Shown one piece after another: positions 19,440-27,409 of a DNA stretch of 64,000 bases; positions within the stretch are counted from its first letter, which is position 1, and the number at the start of each line of letters is the position of its first letter. Both the position numbers and the translations under genes were made by a program. Origin of the DNA: Oscillospiraceae bacterium (GTDB taxonomy: Bacteria > Bacillota > Clostridia > Oscillospirales > Ruminococcaceae); the NCBI GenBank assembly GCA_031282245.1, contig JAITEB010000017.1:62001-126000 (forward strand). Direction: 5' to 3'. Under the pieces are notes generated by a model that was given only the letters and a program-made list of their open reading frames with translations, was not told the origin of the DNA and did not search any database.

Positions 19440-19579
19440 GTGCGTTACTCACTCTCCTTAAAAATACTTGGCTTTGCGGGGCGCCGCGCGCCCCATACCA
19501 CGCCTGCTTTCGTTGCTTTTTGCACAGCCGCGTATAATGCCGGGATATGCAAAAAAATTTATTTAAAGAAAGCGGCGGC

Positions 19580-19876
19580 TTAATACATGCTGTCAAAGAA
19601 CTCTATACCCTTTGAATCCGGCTTAAGCGTTACAATCGCCTTTTTCCAGTCTGAACGGTAGCCCGTGAAACGCCCGTAACGCCGCATCTGGCCTTTGACG
19701 TTCATGGTGTTCACCTTTGCGACCTTCACGCCGAAAAGCGCTTCGACCGCCTTGGCAATTTCAAATTTGTTAGAGTCCTTTTTAACTTTAAAAGTGTATT
19801 TCCGTCCGGCGGCGGCGTACATGCTTTTCTCGGTGATAATCGGCTTGATGATAATATCATGCGCTGTCTTTTCCAT
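19580..19876 (-). CDS. rplW: 50S ribosomal protein L23
   Basis: A 98-residue L23, the docking site for SRP and trigger factor at the tunnel exit. IIIKPIITEKSMYAAAGRKYTF and VEALFGVKVAKVNTMNVKGQ are typical. Its ATG overlaps the rplD stop by one base. Confidence 0.96.
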   Translation of the reverse strand: MEKTAHDIIIKPIITEKSMYAAAGRKYTFKVKKDSNKFEIAKAVEALFGVKVAKVNTMNVKGQMRRYGRFTGYRSDWKKAIVTLKPDSKGIEFFDSMY

Positions 19877-20499
19877 CAGGCGTACACCTCCTCAATCTGG
19901 GAAACCGCGTCTCTCACAACGATGAATTTCTCGTGCTTTAAAATATCATAGACGTTGATTGTATTAACATAGCCCGTTTTTATGCCCGGGACGTTCGCGG
20001 CGCTCTTTGAGACTTTGTGATCCGGTTCCGCCAGAACAATCAGGGCTTTCCCGGAAATACCCAGATCCGCGAGCATTTTCACTATAGACTTGGTCTTGTA
20101 ATCCTCAAGCTCAAGCTTATCAAGAACAAGCAGCTCGTTATCAAGGACTTTTTGGGAAAACGCGGATTTCATGGCTAAACGCCTGACTTTTTTGTTGACG
20201 TTGCGCCAGTAGTCTCGGGGCTTCGGCCCCAAAGCCACGCCGCCGTGTCTCCATTGCGGCGCCCTTATGGAACCCTGGCGCGCGCGGCCCGTGCCCTTTT
20301 GTCTCCAGGGCTTTCGGCCGCCGCCGCGCACTTCCGTGCGCGTAAGCGTGGACTGCGTGCCCTGGCGCTGATTGTTCAGATAATTGACCACCAGCTCGTG
20401 CATAACAAATTTATTCGGCTCTATGCCGAAGACGGCCTCGGAAAGCTCAATCTCGGAAAGCTCTTTGCCCGCCATATCAAAAACTGGGACTTTAGGCAT
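19876..20499 (-). CDS. rplD: 50S ribosomal protein L4
   Basis: A 207-residue L4 with the extended loop GGGRKPWRQKGTGRARQGS. In several bacteria L4 represses the S10 operon through the leader RNA; the long leader upstream of rpsJ makes some form of leader control plausible here but unproven. Confidence 0.97.
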   Translation of the reverse strand: MPKVPVFDMAGKELSEIELSEAVFGIEPNKFVMHELVVNYLNNQRQGTQSTLTRTEVRGGGRKPWRQKGTGRARQGSIRAPQWRHGGVALGPKPRDYWRNVNKKVRRLAMKSAFSQKVLDNELLVLDKLELEDYKTKSIVKMLADLGISGKALIVLAEPDHKVSKSAANVPGIKTGYVNTINVYDILKHEKFIVVRDAVSQIEEVYA

Positions 20500-20517
20500 C
20501 TAAACTTCCTCCTTTCC

Positions 20518-21156
20518 TTATGCCTTAACGCTGTCGCTTATATAGACTATCCCGCCCCTGGGGCCCGGGACAGCGCCTTTAAGCGCGATAAGATTGTTCT
20601 CCGCATCGACTTTTACTACTTCAAGATTCTGAACTGTGACGGCCTCCGCTCCCAAATGTCCGGGAAGCTTTTTGCCTTTGAAGACGCGTCCCGGGGTTGT
20701 CGCCGCGCCGTTTGAGCCGGCATGACGCGCGTTCGGCCCGGTACCATGGGATGCTTTCAGCCTGTGGCCGTTCCAGCGCTTGATTGTTCCGGAAAATCCC
20801 TTGCCCTTGCTGGTTCCGGCTATGTCGACACGCTCGCCTTTCTCGAAAATGTCGGCCTTGATCAAATCGCCGATATTCATGGCTTCAAGACTCTCGCCGA
20901 CAAGCCTGAACTCTTTCAGGCGGCGCTTCGGGGCGACGTTGGCCTTGTCGAAATGGCCTTTAATTGGCTTCTTGACGTGCTTTGACGTTAAATCCCCAAA
21001 GCCGAGCTGCACCGCCGCATAGCCGTCGTTCCGCTCTGTTTTGAGCTGCACGACCGGGCAGGGTCCCGCTTCAAGAACCGTCACGGGAATGAACTTCCCG
21101 TTTTCGCCGAAAATCTGGGTCATCCCGATTTTTCTGGCGATAATGCCTTTTTTCAT
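20518..21156 (-). CDS. rplC: 50S ribosomal protein L3
   Basis: A 212-residue L3. [20 protein letters not shown] at the N terminus and [13 protein letters not shown] plus [16 protein letters not shown] later are diagnostic. A 126-base gap separates it from rpsJ. Confidence 0.97.
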   Translation of the reverse strand: MKKGIIARKIGMTQIFGENGKFIPVTVLEAGPCPVVQLKTERNDGYAAVQLGFGDLTSKHVKKPIKGHFDKANVAPKRRLKEFRLVGESLEAMNIGDLIKADIFEKGERVDIAGTSKGKGFSGTIKRWNGHRLKASHGTGPNARHAGSNGAATTPGRVFKGKKLPGHLGAEAVTVQNLEVVKVDAENNLIALKGAVPGPRGGIVYISDSVKA

Positions 21157-21282
21157 CTAGTTAAATCCTCCTTGGTTATTGGTTCGGAATGCCGGACGGC
21201 CCGGCGCTTAAAATGGCGCGGCGTTTCCGTTTCCTTCCCGAACTTGACCTGCTGCGGCTCTGACTGATAAATTTTTGAGATA

Positions 21283-21594
21283 TCAGAGTTTTATCTCAAT
21301 GTCAACGCCGGCAGGGAGCTCCAGCCCCATGAGCGCCTCGACCGTCTTGTTGGACGGCCTTATAATGTCGATCAGACGCTTGTGGGTTCTTCTCTCAAAC
21401 TGTTCGCGGCTGTCCTTATACTTGTGGACGGCGCGAAGCACGGTCACAATCTCTTTCTCGGTCGGGAGCGGTATCGGCCCGGAAACCATAGCCCCGGTGC
21501 GCTTTGCCGTCTCGACGATTTTTTCGGCCGACTGATCGACAAGATTGTGGTCGTAGCCTTTAAGCCTGATTCTGATTTTTTCCTTGACTGCCAC
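21283..21594 (-). CDS. rpsJ: 30S ribosomal protein S10
   Basis: A 103-residue S10 (NusE), in the small-subunit head and in antitermination complexes. [21 protein letters not shown] and [20 protein letters not shown] are diagnostic. The start is GTG 21594 about ten bases after GGAGG; a nearby ATG is out of frame. It is the first gene of the 31-gene cluster. Confidence 0.97.
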   Translation of the reverse strand: MAVKEKIRIRLKGYDHNLVDQSAEKIVETAKRTGAMVSGPIPLPTEKEIVTVLRAVHKYKDSREQFERRTHKRLIDIIRPSNKTVEALMGLELPAGVDIEIKL

Positions 21595-21906
21595 TTAACC
21601 ATCGCCTCCTTAAGCAAAATGTTTTGAGGATTTTTTCACCTGGGAGCGAAGCAAGTAAGAAAACAAACTGAATACCCGCCCGGGCGTTTCGCGCCTGGGG
21701 CATATAAAAACCGGACACTTTTCGCCGTTTTCAGGGCGGCAAGCCTCCGGACAATACATGCTTTTTCTGCAAAAACAGCGCAAAAAAAAGCAAAGCATCA
21801 GCGTAAATACTACTGTCGCCCGGTTTAAAATCGGACATACTCCACGAAAATTACCCGTCAAACGACGGCAACCTCTCGTTTCATCGCATATCTGGTGCAG
21901 TCATAC
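21595..21906 (-). promoter_or_regulatory. Long 5-prime leader of the S10 operon with terminator-like hairpin
   Basis: About 310 bases between the predicted start point and rpsJ hold no gene. On the minus strand a hairpin forms between CCGGA and TCCGG (21711-21750), with an inner GCCG/CGGC pairing, and is followed by five T (complement of 21706-21710), so it looks like an attenuator. A second GC-rich inverted repeat lies at 21675-21700. Leader-based control of S10 operons is established in other bacteria; the mechanism here is inference. Confidence 0.55.
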
Positions 21907-21912
21907 CAGCTT

Positions 21913-21941
21913 ATAATATCAAATTCCATAGCTGATTGCAA
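21913..21941 (-). promoter_or_regulatory. Promoter of the S10-spc-alpha operon
   Basis: Minus-strand TTGCAA (21936-21941), a 17-base spacer and TATTAT (21913-21918). This is the best sigma-A match upstream of rpsJ. Confidence 0.75.
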
Positions 21942-22174
21942 GCTTTTTTTAAAATTTTATAAAAAATTATTAATTTTATAAAAAACAAAAAAAAGCGGCA
22001 AGCTATATAAAAAGCGCCGCATATACGCCGATATTTTGCGCGAGATCAGGTTTTCGACTTAATTTTACTATATAAAAAAAATAATAACAAAAATCGCGAC
22101 AAAATAATATTATATTAATGAGCAAATAAAACTTGATAAATTTCATATATGCTCCCCAAAAATATGAAATAAAA
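21942..22174. other. AT-rich intergenic stretch without a gene
   Basis: About 230 bases of very AT-rich DNA between the divergent S10 operon and mazF. It contains long A and T runs that could serve as UP elements or bent DNA for the ribosomal promoter. I see no open frame, tRNA or clear RNA structure. Confidence 0.6.
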
Positions 22175-22205
22175 ATGATTAATTTCCTGTATAATTGTTA
22201 ATCAT
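22175..22205 (+). promoter_or_regulatory. Inverted repeat around the putative mazF -10 box
   Basis: ATGATTAA (22175-22182) and TTAATCAT (22198-22205) are a perfect 8-bp inverted repeat with a 15-base spacer holding TATAAT (22190-22195). No good -35 is seen at 17 bases. Its position over the -10 suggests an operator. Confidence 0.5.
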
Positions 22206-22280
22206 AATAACGGGACGGAAGCTGCCCGGAAAAATAAAAAACTATTGGAGAAATATTAACAAGACAGAGGAGCGGAGAAA

Positions 22281-22667
22281 GTGACTGTCAAACGGGGAGA
22301 CATTTACTATGCTGACTTAAGCCCGGTTGTGGGTTCGGAGCAGGGCGGGGTACGGCCTGTTTTAATCATACAGAACGATATAGGAAACAAGTACAGCCCC
22401 ACGGTTATCGCGGCGGCCATCACCAGCCAGAAAGATAAAGCGAAGCTTCCAACGCATATCAAGCTGAACTCGCGCAACTGCGGGCTTTCACGGGATTCGG
22501 TCGTGCTTTTGGAACAGATCAGGACGATAGACAAGCGAAGACTGAAAGAACACATGGGCAGGCTTGACGAGACTGCCATGCGCCTTATTGATAAAGCGCT
22601 TTTTATCAGCTTTGGCCTTTTGGGGCAGGACAGCGAAGAAAGGGCGCAGATCGCGCAGGCTACATAA
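22281..22667 (+). CDS. mazF: MazF/PemK-family endoribonuclease toxin (NdoA-like)
   Basis: A 128-residue protein very close in motif order to Bacillus Ndo[34 protein letters not shown], the ITSQ segment and [13 protein letters not shown]. Enzymes of this family cut mRNA at short single-stranded sequences. The start is GTG 22281 preceded by GAGGAGCGGAG. No mazE-type antitoxin is present: 75 bases of noncoding DNA lie between the inverted repeat and the gene, the upstream operon is divergent, and the downstream gene is convergent. The antitoxin must be elsewhere, or the protein acts alone. Confidence 0.94.
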   Translation: MTVKRGDIYYADLSPVVGSEQGGVRPVLIIQNDIGNKYSPTVIAAAITSQKDKAKLPTHIKLNSRNCGLSRDSVVLLEQIRTIDKRRLKEHMGRLDETAMRLIDKALFISFGLLGQDSEERAQIAQAT

Positions 22668-22702
22668 AAATAGCTTGCAGTGGCCTGGAAAACGCGCGGA
22701 AA

Positions 22703-22744
22703 AATCAGAGCCAGACTTACTATGTCCGCGCTGATTCTTTTTTT
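22703..22744 (+). terminator. Terminator after mazF
   Basis: AATCAGAGC (22703-22711) pairs with GCGCTGATT (22728-22736) with one mismatch, followed by a run of seven T. Confidence 0.75.
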
Positions 22745-22752
22745 GCATAAAT

Positions 22753-23355
22753 TTATAAAATATTAATCCCGTTTATAATTATATTGGAAACAGGTCTGTC
22801 GGCGTTTCCGGTCCGCGCCGCGGCGATAGAATCCACAACGTCCATGCCTTCCAGAACATGCCCGAACACAGTGTGCTTGTGGTCAAGGTGAGGAGTTCCG
22901 CCGGCTTTTTGATAAGCTTTCGCGGCGGCTTTCGGCCAGCCGTTTTTGGCAAGCATTTCCTCGCTATAGGCGCAGGCGGGGTTCTGGACGATAAAAAACT
23001 GACTCCCGTTAGTGCCCGGCCCGGAGTTGGCCATAGACAGAGCGCCACGGAAATTAAAAAGGTCAACGCTGAACTCGTCTCTGAAAGGTTTTCCCCAGAT
23101 GCTGCGGCCGCCCATTCCCGTGCCGAGGGGGTCGCCGCCCTGAATCATGAAATTATTAATCACACGGTGAAAAACCGTCTTGTCGTAATAGCCGTTTTTG
23201 GCGTGGGTCAAAAAGTTCTCGACGGCAAGAGGGGCTTGTTTCGGAAAAAACACAAGCGTTATATCCCCCATGTTAGTCCGGATGATAGCTTTTGGCGCGC
23301 CCTCTTCCGGTTGGCGGAACTGCAAAAGCGAAGCGAATTCTTCTGTATTTGGCAT
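22753..23355 (-). CDS. Peptidyl-prolyl cis-trans isomerase, cyclophilin type (cytoplasmic)
   Basis: A 200-residue cyclophilin catalysing proline isomerisation. The active-site blocks FHRVINNFMIQGGDP, FRGALSMANSGPGTNGSQFFI and HTVFGHVLEGMDVVD are intact. It has no signal peptide, so it is probably cytoplasmic. An insertion (YSEEMLAKNGWPKAAAKAY) between the two last blocks is shared with the lipoprotein cyclophilin 480 bases upstream, and most positions agree by eye, so the two arose by duplication. Confidence 0.95.
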   Translation of the reverse strand: MPNTEEFASLLQFRQPEEGAPKAIIRTNMGDITLVFFPKQAPLAVENFLTHAKNGYYDKTVFHRVINNFMIQGGDPLGTGMGGRSIWGKPFRDEFSVDLFNFRGALSMANSGPGTNGSQFFIVQNPACAYSEEMLAKNGWPKAAAKAYQKAGGTPHLDHKHTVFGHVLEGMDVVDSIAAARTGNADRPVSNIIINGINIL

Positions 23356-23466
23356 AAATCTTCTCCTGTTTGACTTTGAAATTTTTATGGCGCGGAGCGC
23401 CCGCAGGGACGAAACGCATTCGCCCCTGCAATAATATGCGCGGGATTTTAATTTAATGCAATAGAA

Positions 23467-23794
23467 CTAATTAACGCGAAACTCCGCTGTGACGTTTCTC
23501 AGCATATTTGTTTCGGGCGCGTCATCCGTCAGCGCGTTCTCTTCTCCGCTTGCTGCGAATGAATATTCAGCCGCAGCTTCGGACAGCGCATGCCCGCCGC
23601 TAAAGTTATAAATCCTGTGTACAGCACGCGGTTTTTCCAGCGCAAACTGCCCTCGACAATATATCTGTATTCTCCGTCCGGCTCGGCTTTTCCGCGCTGT
23701 CATCCGGCCCGGCATTTCTATTCGCCGCGCAAGCGCCCAATCCGAACAGAGCCACGGCAACGAGCAGTAACGCCTGATATTTGCGGAATTTCAT
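23467..23794 (-). pseudogene. Broken small lipoprotein gene
   Basis: The minus strand starts with a clear lipoprotein signal (MKFRKYQALLLVAVALFGLG then ACAANRN with the lipobox Cys), but protein-like sequence then moves between frames. A second frame reads EPDGEYRYIVEGSLRWKNRV and a third NFSGGHALSEAAAEYSFAAS up to a stop at 23467. Two frameshifts would join them. This suggests a recently decayed secreted protein; sequencing error is the alternative. It lies between the two cyclophilin genes, so it may have been part of that duplicated region. The domain is not recognised. Confidence 0.6.
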
Positions 23795-23838
23795 ATGGCA
23801 CCGCTTAAAAACGCTTTAAATAACGGCAGTTATTAATA

Positions 23839-24525
23839 TTAATAATTTTTGACTTCGATAGAGATAATAGCCACCGGGTCAACCGGCACGGACAAATAGC
23901 CCTGGGCGTCTTCTGTAGCGGGAGCGGAGGCAATTTTGTCCACAACGTCCATGCCCTCGTAAACCTGGCCGAAAACAGTGTGAACCCCGTCCAGATGGGG
24001 CGTTCCGCCGACCTCCTGATATTCTTTTGCGGCGGCCTCCGGCCAGCCGTATGACGTCAAAGTCGCCTCGTCATAAGCGCAGGAGGTGTTTTGAACTATA
24101 AAAAATTGGCTTCCGTTGGTGTCCGGCCCGGAGTTAGCCATTGACAGCGCCCCCCGGAAATTAAAAAGGTTAACGCTGAACTCATCTTCAAAAGGCGCGC
24201 CCCAGATGCTTTCGCCGCCCGTCCCCGTCCCAAGGGGATCGCCTCCCTGGATCATAAATTCATCCATCGTCCTGTGAAAAATAAGCCCGTCGTAATAGCC
24301 TTCTTTGGCGTGGGTCAGAAAGTTCTCGACTGCTTTGGGCGCCTGCTCCGGAAAAAACATGAGCGAGATATCTCCCGCAGTGGTTTTTATAATCGCAAGC
24401 GGAGTTTTGTTTCCGGGTTTTTGGAACTGCAGCAAGCCTTCGCTGCTGCTTTTGGAGCATCCTGAAAAAACGGCGGTCAAAACAAGCGCCGCCGCCAAAA
24501 CAAACGGCAAAATTTTTTTCTTCAT
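23839..24525 (-). CDS. Cyclophilin-type peptidyl-prolyl isomerase lipoprotein
   Basis: A 228-residue cyclophilin with a lipoprotein signal peptide: a Lys-rich start, a hydrophobic stretch and the lipobox FSGC near residue 22. It should be anchored outside the membrane and help secreted proteins fold. Active-site blocks FHRTMDEFMIQGGDP, MANSGPDTNGSQFFI and HTVFGQVYEGMDVVD are present. It is a close paralogue of the cytoplasmic copy at 22753-23355, sharing the same insertion. Confidence 0.95.
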   Translation of the reverse strand: MKKKILPFVLAAALVLTAVFSGCSKSSSEGLLQFQKPGNKTPLAIIKTTAGDISLMFFPEQAPKAVENFLTHAKEGYYDGLIFHRTMDEFMIQGGDPLGTGTGGESIWGAPFEDEFSVNLFNFRGALSMANSGPDTNGSQFFIVQNTSCAYDEATLTSYGWPEAAAKEYQEVGGTPHLDGVHTVFGQVYEGMDVVDKIASAPATEDAQGYLSVPVDPVAIISIEVKNY

Positions 24526-24564
24526 GTATTGCTCTTGTCTCCTTAAAAAGAATATTATATTATT

Positions 24565-25656
24565 TCAGACTGTCATCTCGTTCAGGTGCGCGTAAAGCTC
24601 TTCGTCAATGTCTTTCTTGGGCAGGGCAAGCGCCTCGTTAATATCCACGGATATAACGGCGCCTTTATTCATGACGACGACGAGATTTTTCTTGCCCGCC
24701 TGCAAAAGCTTCACCGCCTGGTAACCCATTTCCGTGGCGGCGACCCTGTCGCGCAATGTGGGCGAACCGCCGCGCTGAACGTGGCCAAGCCTGGTCGCGC
24801 GCGTCTCCACTTTGTTTTCCTGGCCGTCTCTCTTGGGCGTAAGATGGATCTCTTCCTGAATCTGCCGCGCAAGCCCTTCAACGCCGTCGGGAAGCGTTCC
24901 GGCCATGCCAAGGCCCTCGGCGACGACGACTATATAGTGCTGCCTTCCCGATTCATACGCCGTCCTGATTTTGGCGGAGACATCCCTTGAAAAATTATAT
25001 GTGTTGCTGTCGTAGTGCTTTTCCGGGACAAGCACAACCGTGGCTCCGCAGGCGATGCCCGTGTTCAGCGCGATGTGTCCCGAATGCGCGCCCATAACCT
25101 CCACAACGGAACAGCGGTAATGCGCTTGCGCGGTATCGCGCAGTTTATCAATCATGTCCATCGCGGTGTTCATTGCGGTATCATAGCCGATTGTATAATC
25201 CGAAGCCGCTATGTCGTTGTCGATTGTTCCGGGGATGGCGACACAGGGCAGCGGGGAGCGGGCCAATTCCGGGTGTTTTGCGCTGTCTTCGGGACTGGAG
25301 CCGTTTGAAAGATCCCTTGCGCCCTTGAAAGATCCATCGCCGCCGATGACGATAATTCCGTCAAGTCCTTTCGTTTTGGCGTTTTCCACAGCTTTTTTCA
25401 TACCTTCCGCTGTTTTGAACTGGGGGCTTCTGGCCGTATGAAGTATTGTCCCGCCGCGGTTGATAATGCCGGATACGCTGTCGACGTTAAGTTCGTGTAT
25501 GCGGTCGTAAATAAGCCCGTTGTAGCCGTCGTCGATCCCATAGATGTAAATTCCGTTTGCGGCACAGGCGCGCACAACGGCGCGGATCGCCGCATTCATT
25601 CCGGGCGCGTCGCCGCCGCTGGTCAATACGCCGTAAGCCGGTTTGCTGTTTATCAT
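24565..25656 (-). CDS. pfkA: ATP-dependent 6-phosphofructokinase
   Basis: A 363-residue PFK for the committed step of glycolysis. GVLTSGGDAPGMNAAIRA and IGGDGSFKGA form the phosphate-donor site; the Gly after GGD predicts ATP rather than pyrophosphate as donor. PGTIDNDI holds the catalytic Asp. It is about 40 residues longer than the Bacillus enzyme, partly from an insertion around SNGSSPEDSAKHPELARS. The gene stands alone with its own promoter. Confidence 0.94.
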   Translation of the reverse strand: MINSKPAYGVLTSGGDAPGMNAAIRAVVRACAANGIYIYGIDDGYNGLIYDRIHELNVDSVSGIINRGGTILHTARSPQFKTAEGMKKAVENAKTKGLDGIIVIGGDGSFKGARDLSNGSSPEDSAKHPELARSPLPCVAIPGTIDNDIAASDYTIGYDTAMNTAMDMIDKLRDTAQAHYRCSVVEVMGAHSGHIALNTGIACGATVVLVPEKHYDSNTYNFSRDVSAKIRTAYESGRQHYIVVVAEGLGMAGTLPDGVEGLARQIQEEIHLTPKRDGQENKVETRATRLGHVQRGGSPTLRDRVAATEMGYQAVKLLQAGKKNLVVVMNKGAVISVDINEALALPKKDIDEELYAHLNEMTV

Positions 25657-25709
25657 TTTTGATTGTCCCTCCTAAAAGAAAAAATAAATCGCCTTATGAT
25701 TTAATTTTA

Positions 25710-25738
25710 ATTATACAATATGGACTGAAAAAAAACAA
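25710..25738 (-). promoter_or_regulatory. Promoter of pfkA
   Basis: Minus-strand TTGTTT (25733-25738), 17 bases, then TATAAT (25710-25715), about 55 bases before the pfkA start. Confidence 0.65.
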
Positions 25739-25777
25739 TATAATCTCTTGAACAAATGCTGAATACACAATTGCGCA

Positions 25778-25806
25778 TTTACATATGGGCGTCAATGTGA
25801 TAAAAT
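25778..25806 (+). promoter_or_regulatory. Promoter of the small membrane protein and queH
   Basis: TTTACA (25778-25783), a 17-base spacer and TAAAAT (25801-25806), each one base from consensus. Confidence 0.65.
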
Positions 25807-25861
25807 TATACCGTGCGGCATAGACATAAAATCTACATGTGCAAAGGGTGCTGGGTAACTT

Positions 25862-26074
25862 ATGCTCAAACAAAGTACGCAAGTCACATTTATTTTTCTT
25901 ATTCTGGCTTTGTCCTCTCTTTTTTTCTCGGTTATTTTTTTTGTAAGGGCGCTGAAAGAACTCTTTGGCCGCTCGAACTACAGCCTTTTTTCCAGAAAGA
26001 TGAGAACCGCAGTTATTTATTTCGCGGGGTTTGCGGCCTTTCTTTTTATTTATTTGGCTCTAAGGCTTATCTGA
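25862..26074 (+). CDS. Small two-helix membrane protein
   Basis: A 70-residue protein with two predicted transmembrane helices (roughly residues 8-32 and 50-69) joined by a basic loop (RSNYSLFSRKMR). It starts about 50 bases after a likely promoter and ends 16 bases before queH, so the two are probably cotranscribed. The ribosome site AAAGGGTG is distant from the ATG, so the start is not certain. Function unknown. Confidence 0.65.
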   Translation: MLKQSTQVTFIFLILALSSLFFSVIFFVRALKELFGRSNYSLFSRKMRTAVIYFAGFAAFLFIYLALRLI

Positions 26075-26090
26075 AAGGGGGCTGTTCCCG

Positions 26091-26645
26091 GTGAAAACCC
26101 TGCTTCATACCTGTTGCGCGCCCTGCTCCATTATGTGTGCGGAAACTCTCCGCGCGGAAAATATTGAGCCTGTATGCTTCTGGTATAACCCCAACATACA
26201 CCCTTTGAGCGAATACAAAGCGCGAAGAAACGCTCTTGCCGAATATTGCCGCCTTGCCGGGCTGGAACTTCTCCTTGCGGGTTCCTACGGGCTGCGCGAA
26301 TTTATCTCCATGATCTACCCGGATTTCGGCAGCCGCTGTCCAAACTGTTACCGCAGCCGGCTTGAGTCCGCCGCAAAATATGCCGCCGAAAATTCTTACG
26401 AAAGCTTTTCCACAACCTTGCTTATAAGTCCCTATCAAAACCACGGGCTGATTAAAAAAATCGCGGAGGAGCTTGCCGCCAAATACGGCGCGCGCTTTCT
26501 CTACAGAGATTTCCGCCCGTATTTCCGCGAAGGTCAGCAAAAAGCGAGGGAGCAGGGGCTTTATATGCAAAAATATTGCGGCTGTATTTTCAGCGAGGAA
26601 GAGCGCTTCCGCAAAAATAAAAAAACGCCAAAAAGCGCAGAATAA
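26091..26645 (+). CDS. queH: Epoxyqueuosine reductase QueH
   Basis: A 184-residue QueH (former DUF208), which makes the last step of queuosine synthesis in tRNA with an iron-sulfur cluster and no cobalamin. The paired Cys motifs HTCCAPC at the N terminus and YCGCIFSEEER at the C terminus are diagnostic, with RCPNCYRSRLE in the middle. It starts with GTG 26091 after a GGGGG stretch. The terminator 15 bases later ends the unit. Confidence 0.95.
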   Translation: MKTLLHTCCAPCSIMCAETLRAENIEPVCFWYNPNIHPLSEYKARRNALAEYCRLAGLELLLAGSYGLREFISMIYPDFGSRCPNCYRSRLESAAKYAAENSYESFSTTLLISPYQNHGLIKKIAEELAAKYGARFLYRDFRPYFREGQQKAREQGLYMQKYCGCIFSEEERFRKNKKTPKSAE

Positions 26646-26659
26646 AACGCTATTTTAGG

Positions 26660-26681
26660 GCAGACCGACATCTCGGTCTGC
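26660..26681 (+). terminator. Terminator after queH
   Basis: GCAGACCGA (26660-26668) pairs perfectly with TCGGTCTGC (26673-26681), followed by a T-rich tract. The next 190 bases (26682-26874) are very AT-rich and I see no gene in them. Confidence 0.85.
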
Positions 26682-26874
26682 TTAGTTATTATTTTGTAAT
26701 AATTTAATAATAAAAATCTCTGATTTGTAACTAAAAACAGGGTAATATTTGCGGATTTTTTGATTAAAACATGTCAGAATCCTTAAAAACCAGTATGTTA
26801 AGTAAAATTTTAGAAATTTTAAGGCGAATATTAAAAAATCAAGTCTTGATTGTCGAAAAAACAAGAAAATTTTT

Positions 26875-26903
26875 ATGACAAGTTCGACAAATAATCCTAT
26901 AAA
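26875..26903 (+). promoter_or_regulatory. Likely promoter of the noncoding RNA candidate
   Basis: ATGACA (26875-26880), a 17-base spacer and TATAAA (26898-26903). Other TATAAT boxes at 26912 and 26935 lack a -35 at the right distance. Confidence 0.55.
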
Positions 26904-26910
26904 ATTTCTT

Positions 26911-27200
26911 GTATAATAGTAAATAAAAGGTTATTATAATTACATCAGCAAAGAAAAACTTTTTATAAAACAGTTTGGCGCGGCTTCCGTGGGTACGCAT
27001 GACAGAGAACGCCAAACGGCTTTGCTGATAAGACAAAAGAAAAATGGCAGAAGCATAACCCATCTTTTAGACCCAAACACTGACAAACAGGTTTATCATA
27101 AAAGTACCCAGGACAGAACGACTGACATCAGGGGAGTTGTTGGGGGAAAATCAGGCAAAGGGTTCCGTCACCGACCTTTGCCTGATTTTTATTTTTTATA
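26911..27200 (+). ncRNA. Candidate structured noncoding RNA with pseudoknot and terminator
   Basis: A stretch without protein-coding potential between queH and the LRR gene has several exact pairings. A 10-bp stem joins 26944-26953 to 27020-27029 and encloses an 8-bp stem joining 26973-26980 to 27010-27017. The loop sequence TGGGTAC (26990-26996) is perfectly complementary to GTACCCA (27104-27110), which predicts a pseudoknot. A small hairpin lies at 27075-27094, and 27117-27123 pairs with 27135-27141 with one G-U. A 15-bp perfect terminator stem (27147-27161 with 27175-27189) with a T-rich tail ends the unit. It is not tmRNA, RNase P, SRP or a common riboswitch by their conserved cores. The raiA class is one family to compare, from memory only. 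Confidence 0.7.
27147..27200 (+). terminator. Strong terminator ending the RNA candidate
   Basis: Fifteen perfectly paired bases (27147-27161 and 27175-27189), a 13-base loop, and a tail of T runs through about 27197. Confidence 0.92.
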
Positions 27201-27215
27201 TTAATAATTATTGAT

Positions 27216-27243
27216 TTGATTTTTTGAACAGGCATGATATAAT
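27216..27243 (+). promoter_or_regulatory. Promoter of the LRR protein gene
   Basis: TTGATT (27216-27221), a 16-base spacer and an extended -10 TGATATAAT ending at 27243. The predicted leader is about 160 bases. CTCGTG (27301-27306) is complementary to CACGAG (27392-27397), which overlaps the GAGGTG ribosome site. Confidence 0.75.
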
Positions 27244-27409
27244 ATACCCGTAAAGCGTAAAAAATGCCGGGCATTTTTATGTCTTATTGATGTGTCCGTA
27301 CTCGTGCCCTGAAACCCAGAAAACGTCCCGCCCAACCGACTTAGCGCATCCAAATCGCCACTGTTCTCATCAACAGACCAAACAATAATTTCACGAGGTG
27401 TAGAAAAAA

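Noticed and set aside
18651..19583. 310-codon plus-strand frame opposite rplB
   Set aside because: Shadow of a highly biased ribosomal gene.
26941..27200. tmRNA, 6S, SRP, RNase P, glycine, guanidine or cyclic-di-GMP elements as identity of the RNA candidate
   Set aside because: The conserved cores that I know for these RNAs are not present, so no family name was assigned.
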